Origin: Butyricimonas faecalis
GTDB taxonomy: Bacteria; Bacteroidota; Bacteroidia; Bacteroidales; Marinifilaceae
Direction of reading: 5' to 3'
DNA: 64,000 nucleotides
NCBI RefSeq assembly: GCF_003991565.1
Contig: NZ_CP032819.1
Span: 3,844,001-3,908,000 of the forward strand
Under the pieces are notes generated by a model. The model searched no databases and was not told where the DNA came from. It saw only the letters and a program-made list of their open reading frames with translations. The position numbers and the translations under genes were made by a program. This document shows positions 52,001 through 59,487 of the stretch, one piece after another; position 1 is the stretch's first letter, and every line of letters begins with the position of its first letter.

Positions 52001-52273
52001 GTTTACCAACATCAAGGAATCGGTAAGGTAGTCGGAATGCCCGTGCCGGGAACCATGACGAGCGTGTCGTGGGAGACCTTACAGGATCCGACGTTATATT
52101 TCGGTATCCCGATCGTCGGTTATCGTTTGCCGGATGGTAGCTATCTGGAGAACAAACAACTGGAACCGGATGTGAAGATTGCCAACTCTCCGGAAAAGAT
52201 TATCAAGGGAGAGGACGAGCAGTTGGAAACAGCCGTGAAGGAGTTGTTGAAAGAAATTGATTCAAAAAAATAG
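49025..52273 (+). CDS. Tricorn-like S41 peptidase with beta-propeller and PDZ domain
   Basis: The product has 1082 residues. A Sec signal (LTVIFLLVAFFVQA) is followed by WD40-like PD40 repeats (about residues 20-560) such as YPKISPDGKQIAFSYKG and YPVWSQDGKQIAFTSDRNGN. A Lys-rich spacer (about 560-600), a tricorn C1-type helical region (about 690-780), a PDZ domain (about 790-860; AGMIIEKIDGQTVKAGE) and the S41 catalytic domain follow. The probable nucleophile is Ser985 in EANYSNAHGTP, and GIVIDTRFNGGGRLHED forms the conserved glycine loop. It is a large periplasmic peptidase thought to trim oligopeptides. It ends just before a GC-rich inverted repeat. Confidence 0.94.
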   Translation: MNKIVLTVIFLLVAFFVQAGPLWMRYPKISPDGKQIAFSYKGDIYVVSTEGGEARQLTTHPAYESYPVWSQDGKQIAFTSDRNGNFDIFVMSSRGGDARQVTTNSAREIPYTFTPDGKEIVYGAQMSDPAQSALFPAGSMTELYAISVNGGRPRQILATPAEEICFFKSGDAFLYQDKKGGENEWRKHHTSSITRDIYHYDMKSGKHTRLIDRAGEDRSPVLSPDEQRVYFLSEREGSFNVYSFPVADPSAVKAETSFKTHPVRFLSIAGNGRLCFGYDGEIYVKDVQGTPKKVKVDIIGDNAKDNIASLRFTSGATSATVSSDGKQVAMIIRGNVFVTSTDYTTTKQITATPEGEKWLSFAPDNRTIAYASERGGNWNIYTAKIAREEEVNFPSATLIEEEAVLPSSTKERFAPQFSPDGKELAFIEDRTKLMVVDLKTKKVRQVADDKYQYRTGDGFTYTWSPDGKWFAMEIIGNRHDPYSDIAIVSADGKGEVINLTNSGYFDSNPRWVLDGNAILFSSERYGMRNHASWGSLQDVMIVFMNQDAYDKFRLNKEDYELLKEEEKRIASLKNKEQKEDQKDKKGEAKPAVKNKNIEVELQGIEDRVMRLTPNSSQLGDAILSKSGDKLYYMASFEGGLDLWVSDLRSRSTKVMHKLNSGWASLEMDKDGKDLFLLGGRSMQKISLGSERRTPITYTAEMELDQAAERAYMFDRVRRQEAKRFYEKNMHGVDWAKMTKAYEKFLPYINNNYDFSELLSELLGELNVSHTGSGYRSRARGEATAELGVLLNVNYSKDGLLVDEVLEKGPFDNVRSKLKAGMIIEKIDGQTVKAGEDYYPLLRGKSGKRVLFSIYDPSTKERWDEVIEPISKGAMSGLLYRRWVKQRAADVDRLSGGRLGYVHISSMDDPSFRSVYADILGKYNDREGIVIDTRFNGGGRLHEDIEILFSGKKYFTQVVRGREACDMPSRRWNKPSIMLTCEANYSNAHGTPWVYQHQGIGKVVGMPVPGTMTSVSWETLQDPTLYFGIPIVGYRLPDGSYLENKQLEPDVKIANSPEKIIKGEDEQLETAVKELLKEIDSKK

Positions 52274-52292
52274 AAAGCGGGGAGAGGTGATC

Positions 52293-52397
52293 CCGCATTA
52301 ACTACCCCTCCAACTCCCCCTTACACAGGGGGAGAGTTGATTACCAAGCGGTTTGCCCTCCTGTGTAAGGAGGGGTTAGGGGAGGTCGTTGATGCGG
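52293..52397. repeat. GC-rich imperfect inverted repeat (about 105 bases)
   Basis: Arms of about 38 bases, from CCGCATTAACTACCCCTCC (52293) to GGGGAGGTCGTTGATGCGG (ending 52397), fold back with inner CCTTACACAGGGGG and CCTCCTGTGTAAGG. It lies between convergent genes and resembles a widespread class of mobile-looking palindromes in Bacteroidetes intergenic regions. It could also end both transcripts. Confidence 0.85.
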
Positions 52398-52428
52398 AAC
52401 CACCTTCCTCATATTCCTCTTTTTCGCT

Positions 52429-53892
52429 TTACATGAGGGGTTGAAGTTTCCCGTCCCGCATGATTAATAATATTTGATCTTTGTTTAGTTTGGAACGTAC
52501 TTTCCAGTCAAAATCTCTCAAATTCCTCAAGTATTGGCTTGTTTGAGGAGGAAGGAGCACTTTCTTATTTTCAGGCAGATATAGAGATAGTGTCACTCTT
52601 TGAGCTCTCCATTGTCTCGCGATCTTGATGTAATTATCAAATCGAAGCGTGTCGTTTTTGTAATCCCAGTTAAAATCCATGTTATCATATACCGGTTTTT
52701 CTTCTTGGGTGTAAAATTGTACACGTAACGTCGGGATTGTGTCATCGGTCGAGTATATCTTGATGCTAGGGGCGATCATGTTGCTGGAGGATAACCGGAA
52801 CACATCTTGATCTATGTAAAGATTTTCAGGTAGCTTGTAGCGTTCATTTACAAGCAGAACGAGCGTGTCCTGTTGACTCAGTTCGAGTGATTCGCCATAG
52901 CGGGTACCTTTAAACGACCAACTTCGACCTTCGCTAATCCCCACGAATAGGAGCATAACGAATCCTAACATCCAACACGAAAAGGCAGAAAGGGCGATCA
53001 CCTTGTTATTACTCTTGAAGGAGAACAACAATTTGATCGCCATATAAATGATCATGATAATAGGAATTCCAATCAAGAATGATATAGCGATTTTACCCAA
53101 AGTAAAGTTTAAGGGAGTAAAGGAATAGGTAAATTCCATGAAACCACTTTTCCAAGGATAAAGGTTGGGTAAAAATAATGCCGACAGGAAAGCAAACAAC
53201 ATGAAAATTCCTCCGAAGAAGAGGCTTACACCGATAATAATAGCCAACACCTTCCCGATAATGGTGAGCACTTCGTATAAGCCTTCGCCTATCCGGTTCA
53301 TGAAAGCGGCACCCTTACCGTTTTTAATCTCTTGATACTCGTCTTTTATTGAACGTTCGATGTTGGAAACGTTTATACTCTCTCCCTTCATTTCGAGTTT
53401 TTGCTTGGTTGTCTTGGCCTTGGGGACCGCGATCCATAGAATGATATATACGATAATGAATATTCCGTAATAGCAACACAAAAGTACGAAACATATCCGG
53501 ATGAGCAGGGAAGATATTCCCCAATAGGCTGCCATACCTCCGGCAACCCCGCCGAGAATCTTGTCGTCCGGGTTCCGGTATAGTTTTTTAGCCTGTTTCG
53601 AGGGGGATGTCCGGGGTTGCTCGTCTTCATCGATGATGTCGTCCGGTGTGCCCATCGTGGCGATTGCTTGATCCACGTCTTCGAGAGTGACAACCTCACG
53701 GAATTGTCCTTTCAGGCTTTCCGTGAAAAGTTCCCCGATACGATTTTCGATGTCATCCATGATCTCGTTCCCGTCTTCTTCTCGCGTGTAATATGTTTTG
53801 AGGGTATTGATGTATTCTTGTAGTTTTTCCAGGGCGTCTTCATCGATATGAAAAATCTTGCCACTTAAGTTTATAGTATATGTTTTTTTCAT
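52429..53892 (-). CDS. PspC-domain membrane protein
   Basis: The product has 487 residues. The N-terminal 95 residues (TYTINLSGKIFHIDEDALEK, then NEIMDDIENRIGELFTESL) are a helical domain often seen ahead of PspC in Bacteroidetes. The PspC domain lies at about 105-170 (KLYRNPDDKILGGVAGGMAAYW and a helix IIVYIILWIAVPKA). Four more membrane helices follow (about 215-330) and then a C-terminal beta-rich extracytoplasmic domain of about 150 residues. PspC proteins sense envelope stress and bind PspA or regulate membrane integrity. It is cotranscribed with the PadR repressor (11-base gap), the usual pairing, which places it under PadR control. Confidence 0.92.
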   Translation of the reverse strand: MKKTYTINLSGKIFHIDEDALEKLQEYINTLKTYYTREEDGNEIMDDIENRIGELFTESLKGQFREVVTLEDVDQAIATMGTPDDIIDEDEQPRTSPSKQAKKLYRNPDDKILGGVAGGMAAYWGISSLLIRICFVLLCCYYGIFIIVYIILWIAVPKAKTTKQKLEMKGESINVSNIERSIKDEYQEIKNGKGAAFMNRIGEGLYEVLTIIGKVLAIIIGVSLFFGGIFMLFAFLSALFLPNLYPWKSGFMEFTYSFTPLNFTLGKIAISFLIGIPIIMIIYMAIKLLFSFKSNNKVIALSAFSCWMLGFVMLLFVGISEGRSWSFKGTRYGESLELSQQDTLVLLVNERYKLPENLYIDQDVFRLSSSNMIAPSIKIYSTDDTIPTLRVQFYTQEEKPVYDNMDFNWDYKNDTLRFDNYIKIARQWRAQRVTLSLYLPENKKVLLPPQTSQYLRNLRDFDWKVRSKLNKDQILLIMRDGKLQPLM

Positions 53893-53903
53893 GAGCGGGA
53901 GAT

Positions 53904-54239
53904 TTAGTTATTATGGTTTTCTTTAATGCTGTTCACGGCGGAGGTCAATTCTTCCCAGGAGTTTTCGAGTTCCTTGAGGAAACCTCGCCCTTGTTCCGTG
54001 ATACTGTAATACTTGCGGGGAGGACCTTGTTGTGACTCTTCCCAGCGGTATGACAGTAGACCGGTGTTCTTCAGTCGGGTCAGTAAGGGATATATCGTCC
54101 CTTCGACAACGATCATCTTGGATGCTTTCAGTTTACTGATAATGTCCGGCACGTAGGCGTCCTGTTGTGCGATGATCAGTAAAATGCAATATTCCAAGAT
54201 ACCCTTCCTCATTTGAGCTTGTGTGTTTTCAATGTTCAT
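53904..54239 (-). CDS. PadR-family transcriptional regulator
   Basis: The product has 111 residues, the short PadR-s2 type. The winged helix has LEYCILLIIAQQDAYVPDII, then KMIVVEGTIYPLLTRLKNTGLL and SQQGPPRKYYSITEQGRG, the classical PadR wing signature. A dimerising C-terminal helix follows. It precedes the PspC-domain gene on the same transcript. A perfect TATCTTTG box and an ATGTAATACAT palindrome sit just upstream, indicating autorepression of the operon. Confidence 0.95.
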   Translation of the reverse strand: MNIENTQAQMRKGILEYCILLIIAQQDAYVPDIISKLKASKMIVVEGTIYPLLTRLKNTGLLSYRWEESQQGPPRKYYSITEQGRGFLKELENSWEELTSAVNSIKENHNN

Positions 54240-54264
54240 GTCTTGGTTCTTTTATAATGCAAGA

Positions 54265-54308
54265 CAAAGATATAAATAAAAAATAGTATTATGTAATACA
54301 TAGTATTA
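54265..54308 (-). promoter_or_regulatory. PadR operon promoter with overlapping operator
   Basis: On the minus strand TATCTTTG (54272-54265) fits the -7 consensus. The palindrome ATGTAATACAT (54291-54301) sits where the -33 element would be and is flanked by direct repeats TAGTATTA (54284 and 54301). PadR-type operators are often ATGT-N-ACAT palindromes, so binding here would block transcription. Confidence 0.65.
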
Positions 54309-54435
54309 TTAATTTTAATTTGAGCTTGAAATAAATCAGCATAAAACAAGAAGAGCGCCTACGCGAGGACTTGTAAAGAATTAGAGGAGAGAGTTATGGG
54401 AAGATAATCCGGCATTTAGCCCGACTTAATACACG

Positions 54436-54590
54436 AAATCAGGATTGACACGTGATTACATCCGGAGCACTACCGTGTAAAGCGCTATTAGAACGCTATT
54501 AAAACGCTATACAGAATAGCGTTCTAATAGCATTCTAATAGCTTGTTAAAAATTTTGTACACGGTAGTGATCTGCTAGTGATCCTGATTT
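54436..54590. repeat. Intergenic element 3: 11-bp units in a large nested inverted repeat
   Basis: This lies in the 623-base gap 54240-54862. Units GCTATTAGAAC (54484), GCTATTAAAAC (54495) and GCTATACAGAA (54506) repeat every 11 bases, followed by inverted units GTTCTAATAGC (54521) and ATTCTAATAGC (54532). 54484-54510 pairs with 54516-54542 (two mismatches, 5-base loop). Outside are CACTACCGTGTA/TACACGGTAGTG (54468, 54558) and AAATCAGGAT/ATCCTGATTT (54436, 54581). Besides this, the gap holds the PadR promoter (54265) and gpmI promoter (54814). Confidence 0.85.
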
Positions 54591-54813
54591 GTTATACTTT
54601 TGTTGTTTTAACAGAGGCTCTATATAGTATGAAATGGTACAATGCACGCCGAATACTTTTATCACTATGCCTGTAATACTCAAAAAAATAATTTAATCCT
54701 TATATCGAACTGGCGTTATTTTATTCTTTTCACTGGAGTAAACGGCTGGGGTGCTTTAAAACGTTTTCGTTGATTTTCCTTGATTGTAAGACACTAAACT
54801 GGATATTTAAGAT

Positions 54814-54821
54814 TAACTTTG
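54814..54821 (+). promoter_or_regulatory. -7 box of gpmI
   Basis: TAACTTTG matches TAnnTTTG and lies 41 bases before the gpmI start. The -33 region is not clear. Confidence 0.6.
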
Positions 54822-54862
54822 CTGTGAATTTAGAAAAGTAAATAACAAAAAATGAAATAGAT

Positions 54863-56383
54863 ATGAAGAGAGTTTTGTTGATGATACTGGATGGTTGGGG
54901 TGTTGGAAAACACGATCATTCGGATGCGATAGGGAGTACGCCGACTCCTAACATCACGGAATTGGCAAGTAATAATCCTCGTGCTTTGTTGTACACGAGC
55001 GGGGAGAATGTGGGGTTGCCTGACGGTCAGATGGGGAATTCCGAAGTCGGACACCTGAATATTGGGGCCGGACGGGTAGTTTACCAGGATTTGGTGAAGA
55101 TAAACCGGGCGTGTCGAGATCATTCCATTGCACAGAATCCGGAAATCGTGAAGGCGTTTAACTATGCCAAGGAGAACGGGAAACAGGTGCATTTCATGGG
55201 ACTGGTTTCTAACGGTGGGGTACATAGTTCGCTCGATCACGTGTTTGCCTTGTGTGATTTGTCGAAGGAGTTCGGGATCGAGAAAACCTTTGTTCATTGT
55301 TTTATGGACGGCCGGGACACGGATCCGAAGAGTGGAAAGGGTTTTATCGGTGAGTTGCAGAATCACATGAAACAATCCTCGGGTAAGATCGCTTCCGTGA
55401 TCGGACGCTATTATGCCATGGATCGTGATTCCCGCTGGGAGCGTATCAAGGAGGCTTATGACTTGTTGGTGAATGGCGTGGGGACTCCGGTAACGGACGC
55501 CGAGGCGGGAGTGCAGGCTTCTTATGACGCGGGTGTGACCGATGAGTTTATCAAACCGATTGTTTGCGTGGACGAGGCCGGAAAGCCCGTGGGAACGATA
55601 CAACCGGGAGATATGGTGATCTTCTTCAATTTCCGTAACGACCGGGCCAAGGAGTTGACCATTGTGTTGACGCAAGAGGATAAGCCGGACTTCGGGATGA
55701 AGACCATACCATTATATTATTGCACGATGACTCCTTATGATGCTAAATTCAAGGGATTGCATATCTTGTTCGATAAAGAGAACGTGGTAAACACGATTGG
55801 GGAATATATTGCCAAGCAGGGATTGAAACAGTTACGTATTGCCGAGACGGAGAAATATGCTCACGTGACGTTTTTCTTGAACGGGGGACGGGAAGAGCCT
55901 TTCGAGGGTGAAAGCCGGATTTTGGTACCCTCTCCAAAAGTGGCTACCTACGATTTGCAGCCCGAAATGTCTGCTCCTATCGTGACGGAAAGGATCGTGG
56001 AGCAGTTAAATGAAAAGAGTGTTGATTTCATCTGTTTGAATTACGCTAATGGAGATATGGTGGGGCATACCGGAGTGTACAAGGCTATCCAGAAGGCCGT
56101 GGCTACCGTGGACGAGTGTGTCGGGAAGACCGTGGCTGCCGCTCGCGCTAACGGTTACGACGTGTTGATTATTGCCGACCACGGGAATGCCGATAACGCG
56201 GTGAACGAGGATGGAACGCCGAACACGGCTCACTCGCTGAACCCGGTGCCTTGTATCTGGGTCACCGATTCCAAGTGCGATCACTTGCGGGACGGGGTTT
56301 TGGCCGATGTCGCTCCCACTGTTCTCGCGATTATGGGGCTTCCACAACCCAAGGAAATGACAGGGAAGTCGTTATTAGTTTGA
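54863..56383 (+). CDS. gpmI: 2,3-bisphosphoglycerate-independent phosphoglycerate mutase GpmI
   Basis: The product has 506 residues, the normal length. The alkaline-phosphatase-like metal site begins with MILDGWGVG, and the phosphoserine nucleophile is Ser60 in [54 protein letters not shown] and [12 protein letters not shown] follow as metal and substrate ligands. It interconverts 3- and 2-phosphoglycerate in glycolysis using two Mn ions and no bisphosphoglycerate cofactor. It is a single-gene transcript with its own promoter and a strong terminator. Confidence 0.97.
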   Translation: MKRVLLMILDGWGVGKHDHSDAIGSTPTPNITELASNNPRALLYTSGENVGLPDGQMGNSEVGHLNIGAGRVVYQDLVKINRACRDHSIAQNPEIVKAFNYAKENGKQVHFMGLVSNGGVHSSLDHVFALCDLSKEFGIEKTFVHCFMDGRDTDPKSGKGFIGELQNHMKQSSGKIASVIGRYYAMDRDSRWERIKEAYDLLVNGVGTPVTDAEAGVQASYDAGVTDEFIKPIVCVDEAGKPVGTIQPGDMVIFFNFRNDRAKELTIVLTQEDKPDFGMKTIPLYYCTMTPYDAKFKGLHILFDKENVVNTIGEYIAKQGLKQLRIAETEKYAHVTFFLNGGREEPFEGESRILVPSPKVATYDLQPEMSAPIVTERIVEQLNEKSVDFICLNYANGDMVGHTGVYKAIQKAVATVDECVGKTVAAARANGYDVLIIADHGNADNAVNEDGTPNTAHSLNPVPCIWVTDSKCDHLRDGVLADVAPTVLAIMGLPQPKEMTGKSLLV

Positions 56384-56392
56384 TATAAAAAT

Positions 56393-56431
56393 GGAACGCT
56401 GGTCGAGTAAATGGCCAGCGTCCTTTCTTTT
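56393..56431 (+). terminator. Rho-independent terminator after gpmI
   Basis: GGAACGCTGGTC (56393-56404) pairs with GGCCAGCGTCC (56413-56423) with an 8-base loop, followed by a T-rich tract. Confidence 0.85.
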
Positions 56432-56485
56432 AGATCTATCAAGTGAGCTATATGGATAGACGAATTTTAAGGATGGGTGTGATAG

Positions 56486-57379
56486 TTACCATGGGAAATT
56501 ATCAGGATTGTTCAGTGTATTCGTACGTTGGTTTCGGTTCAGCCCTGTTATAATCTCCATTTCAGCAGCAGATAATTCGAAGTCAAAGATATCGATGTTT
56601 TCCTCTGTATAGATATCATTATCACAACGCGGAATCGTGACAAGTCCTCGTTGCATATGCCAACGCAAAATAATCTGGGCGATAGATTTTCCATGCTGTT
56701 TGGCCATTTTACCAATCACGGGGTCTTTAAGCTCCTCCGTGGTACCTTGGCCTAACGGTCCCCATGCTTCAGTTTGAATATTTTGTTGGAAGTTATAACC
56801 GGATTTATCTATCTGAGTCATGTAGGGGTGTATCTCTATTTGGTTGATAACGGGACGTACTCTCGCGTAGACAAGAAGTGAATCAATGTGATGAGGATTG
56901 AAGTTGCTCAGTCCGATGCTACGGATTTTTCCGTTATCTACATATTCCTCCAGTATCTGCCACGTTTCCTTGATATGTCCTTCCACGGGCCAATGTATCA
57001 ACACCAAATCAAGGTATTCCAATCCGAGGTCGGAAAGGCTTTTGTCAAGAGACTGCCTAACCGTTCCATTTCGCATTTCTGTTGTGTTTACTTTTGTTGT
57101 TATAAAAAGTTCTCCGCGGTCAATACCACTCAAGCGGATGCCTTCACCTACTTCTTTTTCATTGTCATAACCTTGTGCCGTATCAATTAATCGGAATCCT
57201 ATTTGGATAGCATGACATACACGTTTTGCGGCATCCTCCTTGACAAGGAACGTGCCGACACCTAATTGCGGCATTTCCATGCCGTTGTTCAGTTTGATCG
57301 TTGGTACTGTATTCATTTTTTGTGCACTTGTTTGGCTTGCCATACCCCATGCAAGGCTTAAGGCAAGGATTGATTTCAT
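56486..57379 (-). CDS. Aldo/keto reductase with apparent signal peptide
   Basis: The product has 297 residues. The AKR catalytic tetrad is complete: Asp66 and Tyr71 in DTAQGYDNE, Lys96 in TTKVN and His129 in LIHWP. The segments MPQLGVGTF, SIGLSNFNPHHID and VINQIEIHPY follow in order. It therefore has the fold of NADPH-dependent carbonyl reductases of the 2,5-diketo-gluconate type. Unusually, it starts with about 20 hydrophobic residues ending in SQTSA-Gln, like Sec signals elsewhere in this window and without a twin-arginine. It is divergent from an AraC regulator, its likely controller. A cytoplasmic product from a later start (Met22) cannot be excluded. Confidence 0.92.
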   Translation of the reverse strand: MKSILALSLAWGMASQTSAQKMNTVPTIKLNNGMEMPQLGVGTFLVKEDAAKRVCHAIQIGFRLIDTAQGYDNEKEVGEGIRLSGIDRGELFITTKVNTTEMRNGTVRQSLDKSLSDLGLEYLDLVLIHWPVEGHIKETWQILEEYVDNGKIRSIGLSNFNPHHIDSLLVYARVRPVINQIEIHPYMTQIDKSGYNFQQNIQTEAWGPLGQGTTEELKDPVIGKMAKQHGKSIAQIILRWHMQRGLVTIPRCDNDIYTEENIDIFDFELSAAEMEIITGLNRNQRTNTLNNPDNFPW

Positions 57380-57470
57380 TTTGAATGTGAAATTACTTGT
57401 TCCCCAACAAAAAGAGTATGAGCTAATACTGAAATAAAAGCCAATTTTACTGTTTTGAAAATTTAATGGC

Positions 57471-57478
57471 TAATTTTG
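57471..57478 (+). promoter_or_regulatory. -7 box overlapping the first codons of the AraC frame
   Basis: TAATTTTG fits TAnnTTTG. It lies after the in-frame ATG at 57466 and 8 bases before the ATG at 57487, so it argues for the later start and a nearly leaderless mRNA. No good -33 element is present. Confidence 0.5.
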
Positions 57479-57486
57479 CATTTGAT

Positions 57487-58395
57487 ATGACTCGGAGTTA
57501 TGATATAAAAGTAAGAACGGTACACGATTACAATCAGTTTATAGGTGTAGAAGATATTCACGCTCAAGTGAGTGTCATTCACTATGATGAGTTATCTCCA
57601 ATCAGGCATTGCCGCACGCTGTGGGGGATATACGGTCTGTTCCTTTTGGATGATGATTTGGAGCAGCTTGATTACGGTTCAGGAAAGTACGATTATTCCA
57701 TAGGAAGTATCGTGTGCGTTTCTCCCTCCCAAATAGGAGGTGCGCGAGATGATGGAAGTACGTTTCAACGTAAAGGTTGGGCACTTCTATTCAGTTCTGA
57801 TTTGTTTCATGGCACAAGCTACGAGGAAGAACTTTTACGTTTGGAATTCTTTCATTACCACATAAGCACGGCTCTTACAATTACGAGCCAGGAACGACAA
57901 GACTATGAAACATTGTTACGAATGTTGCGATCTGAATTGATGGGAAGTAAACGCAAGCAAGTGATTATAAAATTGATAGAACTAATATTGACGTATTGCT
58001 CGTCTTTTTTCAATAGAAAATATTCAATAGGGAACGGAACAAAATGCGGTCATATAGTCAGCCGATTAGAACGTATGTTAGATGATTATTATGCTGCAGG
58101 CGAACAACATTCCCAAGGACTGCCCACGGTACGCTTTTGTGCTGATTGTCTTTGTGTTGCCCCGAATTATCTCGGTGATCTGATACGAAAAGAAACAGGC
58201 GATTCGGCCAATCATTTTATTGGGCGTAATATTATCCGTCGAGCCAAGGATATGTTGATATCCGGCAAGTCGGTAACAGAAACGGCCTATGCGCTTGGAT
58301 TTGATTGTCCATCGCATTTAAGCCGTCTTTTTAAGAGGTTGGAAAAAATGACACCTTCTGCATCTATAAAAGCAAACTCTAAAGATGTTGAATGA
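57487..58395 (+). CDS. AraC-family transcriptional regulator
   Basis: The product has 302 residues from 57487, or 309 from 57466; the later start is favoured by the promoter-like box between them. The N-terminal 180 residues are a cupin-like sensor region (GVEDIHAQVSVIHYDELSP, CVSPSQIG). The C-terminal 100 residues form two helix-turn-helix units: VRFCADCLCVAPNYLGDLIR and SVTETAYALGFDCPSHLSRL, then FKRLEKMTPS. It is divergent from the aldo/keto reductase gene with about 107 bases between starts, the common arrangement for a regulator and its target. The inducer is unknown. Confidence 0.9.
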   Translation: MTRSYDIKVRTVHDYNQFIGVEDIHAQVSVIHYDELSPIRHCRTLWGIYGLFLLDDDLEQLDYGSGKYDYSIGSIVCVSPSQIGGARDDGSTFQRKGWALLFSSDLFHGTSYEEELLRLEFFHYHISTALTITSQERQDYETLLRMLRSELMGSKRKQVIIKLIELILTYCSSFFNRKYSIGNGTKCGHIVSRLERMLDDYYAAGEQHSQGLPTVRFCADCLCVAPNYLGDLIRKETGDSANHFIGRNIIRRAKDMLISGKSVTETAYALGFDCPSHLSRLFKRLEKMTPSASIKANSKDVE

Positions 58396-58479
58396 AAAGA
58401 GATTAGAGTCGTATTGGCGAGTTGAATCTGCGTGTGAACGGATTTCTCCAAACCTATGCAATTATTCCACCGATTTTAG

Positions 58480-58487
58480 TAATTTTG
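58480..58487 (+). promoter_or_regulatory. -7 box of the DUF3109 gene
   Basis: TAATTTTG matches TAnnTTTG and lies 22 bases before the start codon at 58510. Confidence 0.6.
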
Positions 58488-58509
58488 CAAAATCATTTTC
58501 AATTAAAAT

Positions 58510-59097
58510 ATGATACAGATAGGGGACACGATTATAAGTCTGGATATTTTCGAGAAGAAGTTTTGTTGTGATTTGGCAGCTTGCAAGGGGATTTGTTGCG
58601 TGGAGGGGGATTCGGGAGCACCTTTGGAAGCCGGGGAGGCAGAAGAGATCCGGGAGAATTACGAGAAGATAAAACCTTACATGAAACCTGAGGGTATCGC
58701 CACCGTGGAGGAGCAGGGCTTTTCCGTGATCGACATCGAGGGCGATCTGGTTACCCCGCTGATCGGGGGACGAGAGTGCGCGTATATTATCGAGGAGAAC
58801 GGGTGTTCGTGGTGCGCTATTGAAAAAGCGTGGAGCCGGGGAGAGAGTTCTTTCCGAAAACCTATATCTTGCCACATGTATCCAATTCGGGTGAAACAGT
58901 ACCAGAATTACGAGGCGATGAATTATGACCAGTGGACGATTTGTGCTTGTGCCCGCTTAAAGGGTGAGCAAGAGGGAATTCCGGTGTACGTGTTTTTGAA
59001 AGATGCCCTTATTCGTAAATACGGGGAAGAGTGGTACGAGCAGCTATGCTATGCCGCCCGGGAGATTGAGACGGGAAAAATCAAGTTCGGACGCTAA
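58510..59097 (+). CDS. DUF3109 family protein
   Basis: The product has 195 residues. It contains the Cys pattern of this family: CDLAACKGICC near residue 20, GCSWCAIEKAW near residue 97, SCHMYPIRV near 118, and ICACARLKGEQ near 140. These eight cysteines probably bind a metal or an iron-sulfur cluster. Family members are present in most Bacteroidetes but have no established role. It has its own promoter box and is followed by the tRNA-His gene. Confidence 0.9.
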   Translation: MIQIGDTIISLDIFEKKFCCDLAACKGICCVEGDSGAPLEAGEAEEIRENYEKIKPYMKPEGIATVEEQGFSVIDIEGDLVTPLIGGRECAYIIEENGCSWCAIEKAWSRGESSFRKPISCHMYPIRVKQYQNYEAMNYDQWTICACARLKGEQEGIPVYVFLKDALIRKYGEEWYEQLCYAAREIETGKIKFGR

Positions 59098-59114
59098 TTT
59101 TTTTGAAACTTTTC

Positions 59115-59145
59115 TTTGTGGAAAAGGAAAGTTATTCTATCTTTG
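59115..59145 (+). promoter_or_regulatory. Promoter of tRNA-His
   Basis: TTTG (59115-59118) and TATCTTTG (59138-59145) are 19 bases apart, an ideal Bacteroidetes promoter. The tRNA begins 18 bases downstream. Confidence 0.88.
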
Positions 59146-59162
59146 CAGCGCAAAAGCAAAAT

Positions 59163-59237
59163 GGTGGATGTAGCTCAGTCGGTTAGAGCGTCGGATTGTG
59201 GTTCCGAAGGTCGTCGGTTCGAGACCGATCTTCCACC
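59163..59237 (+). tRNA. tRNA-His (GUG)
   Basis: It spans 75 bases. An extra G at position -1 pairs with C73, the His identity element. Acceptor GTGGATG pairs with CTTCCAC (one T-T mismatch). The D-arm has AGCTCAGTCGGTTAGAGC, the anticodon loop in TCGGATTGTGGTTCCGA has anticodon GTG, and the T-arm is GTCGGTTCGAGACCGAT. CCA is not encoded. Confidence 0.96.
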
Positions 59238-59242
59238 CGTTG

Positions 59243-59276
59243 AAACGGAGAATTGGAATTCAGTTCTCCGTTTTTC
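59243..59276 (+). terminator. Terminator of tRNA-His
   Basis: AAACGGAGAA (59243) pairs perfectly with TTCTCCGTTT (59264-59273) across an 11-base loop, followed by further T residues. Confidence 0.9.
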
Positions 59277-59398
59277 ATTTTTTACTTCCCGGCTTGAGAG
59301 GGAGCTACTTTGGCTCCACTTGTTTTCTACTTGACACTACTTTTTCACGTGAGCCGAAATATTCGATTCGGATGGGATTATATTCCTGTGCTGTTTTT

Positions 59399-59429
59399 TT
59401 TGTAAGGATAAGAATTATGTCTATTTTTA
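59399..59429 (+). promoter_or_regulatory. Probable promoter of gcvP
   Basis: TTTG (59399-59402) and TATTTTTA (59422-59429, one mismatch to TAnnTTTG) are 19 bases apart, leaving a leader of roughly 50 bases. No glycine riboswitch is seen. Confidence 0.5.
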
Positions 59430-59487
59430 CACAATCGTTGACGAAACGATGTTTTTGAATTAAATCATTAATAATTAAAATAATTAG

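Noticed and set aside
54830..55675. Long open frame on the minus strand (281 codons) opposite gpmI
   Set aside because: It is fully antisense to a well-supported gpmI gene, and the translated text has no recognisable motif and is rich in His, Arg and Ile, as mirror frames often are.
59238..59487. Possible glycine riboswitch upstream of gcvP
   Set aside because: The region holds the tRNA terminator and a promoter-like pair, leaving roughly 50 bases of leader, too short for the tandem aptamer and without its conserved core.
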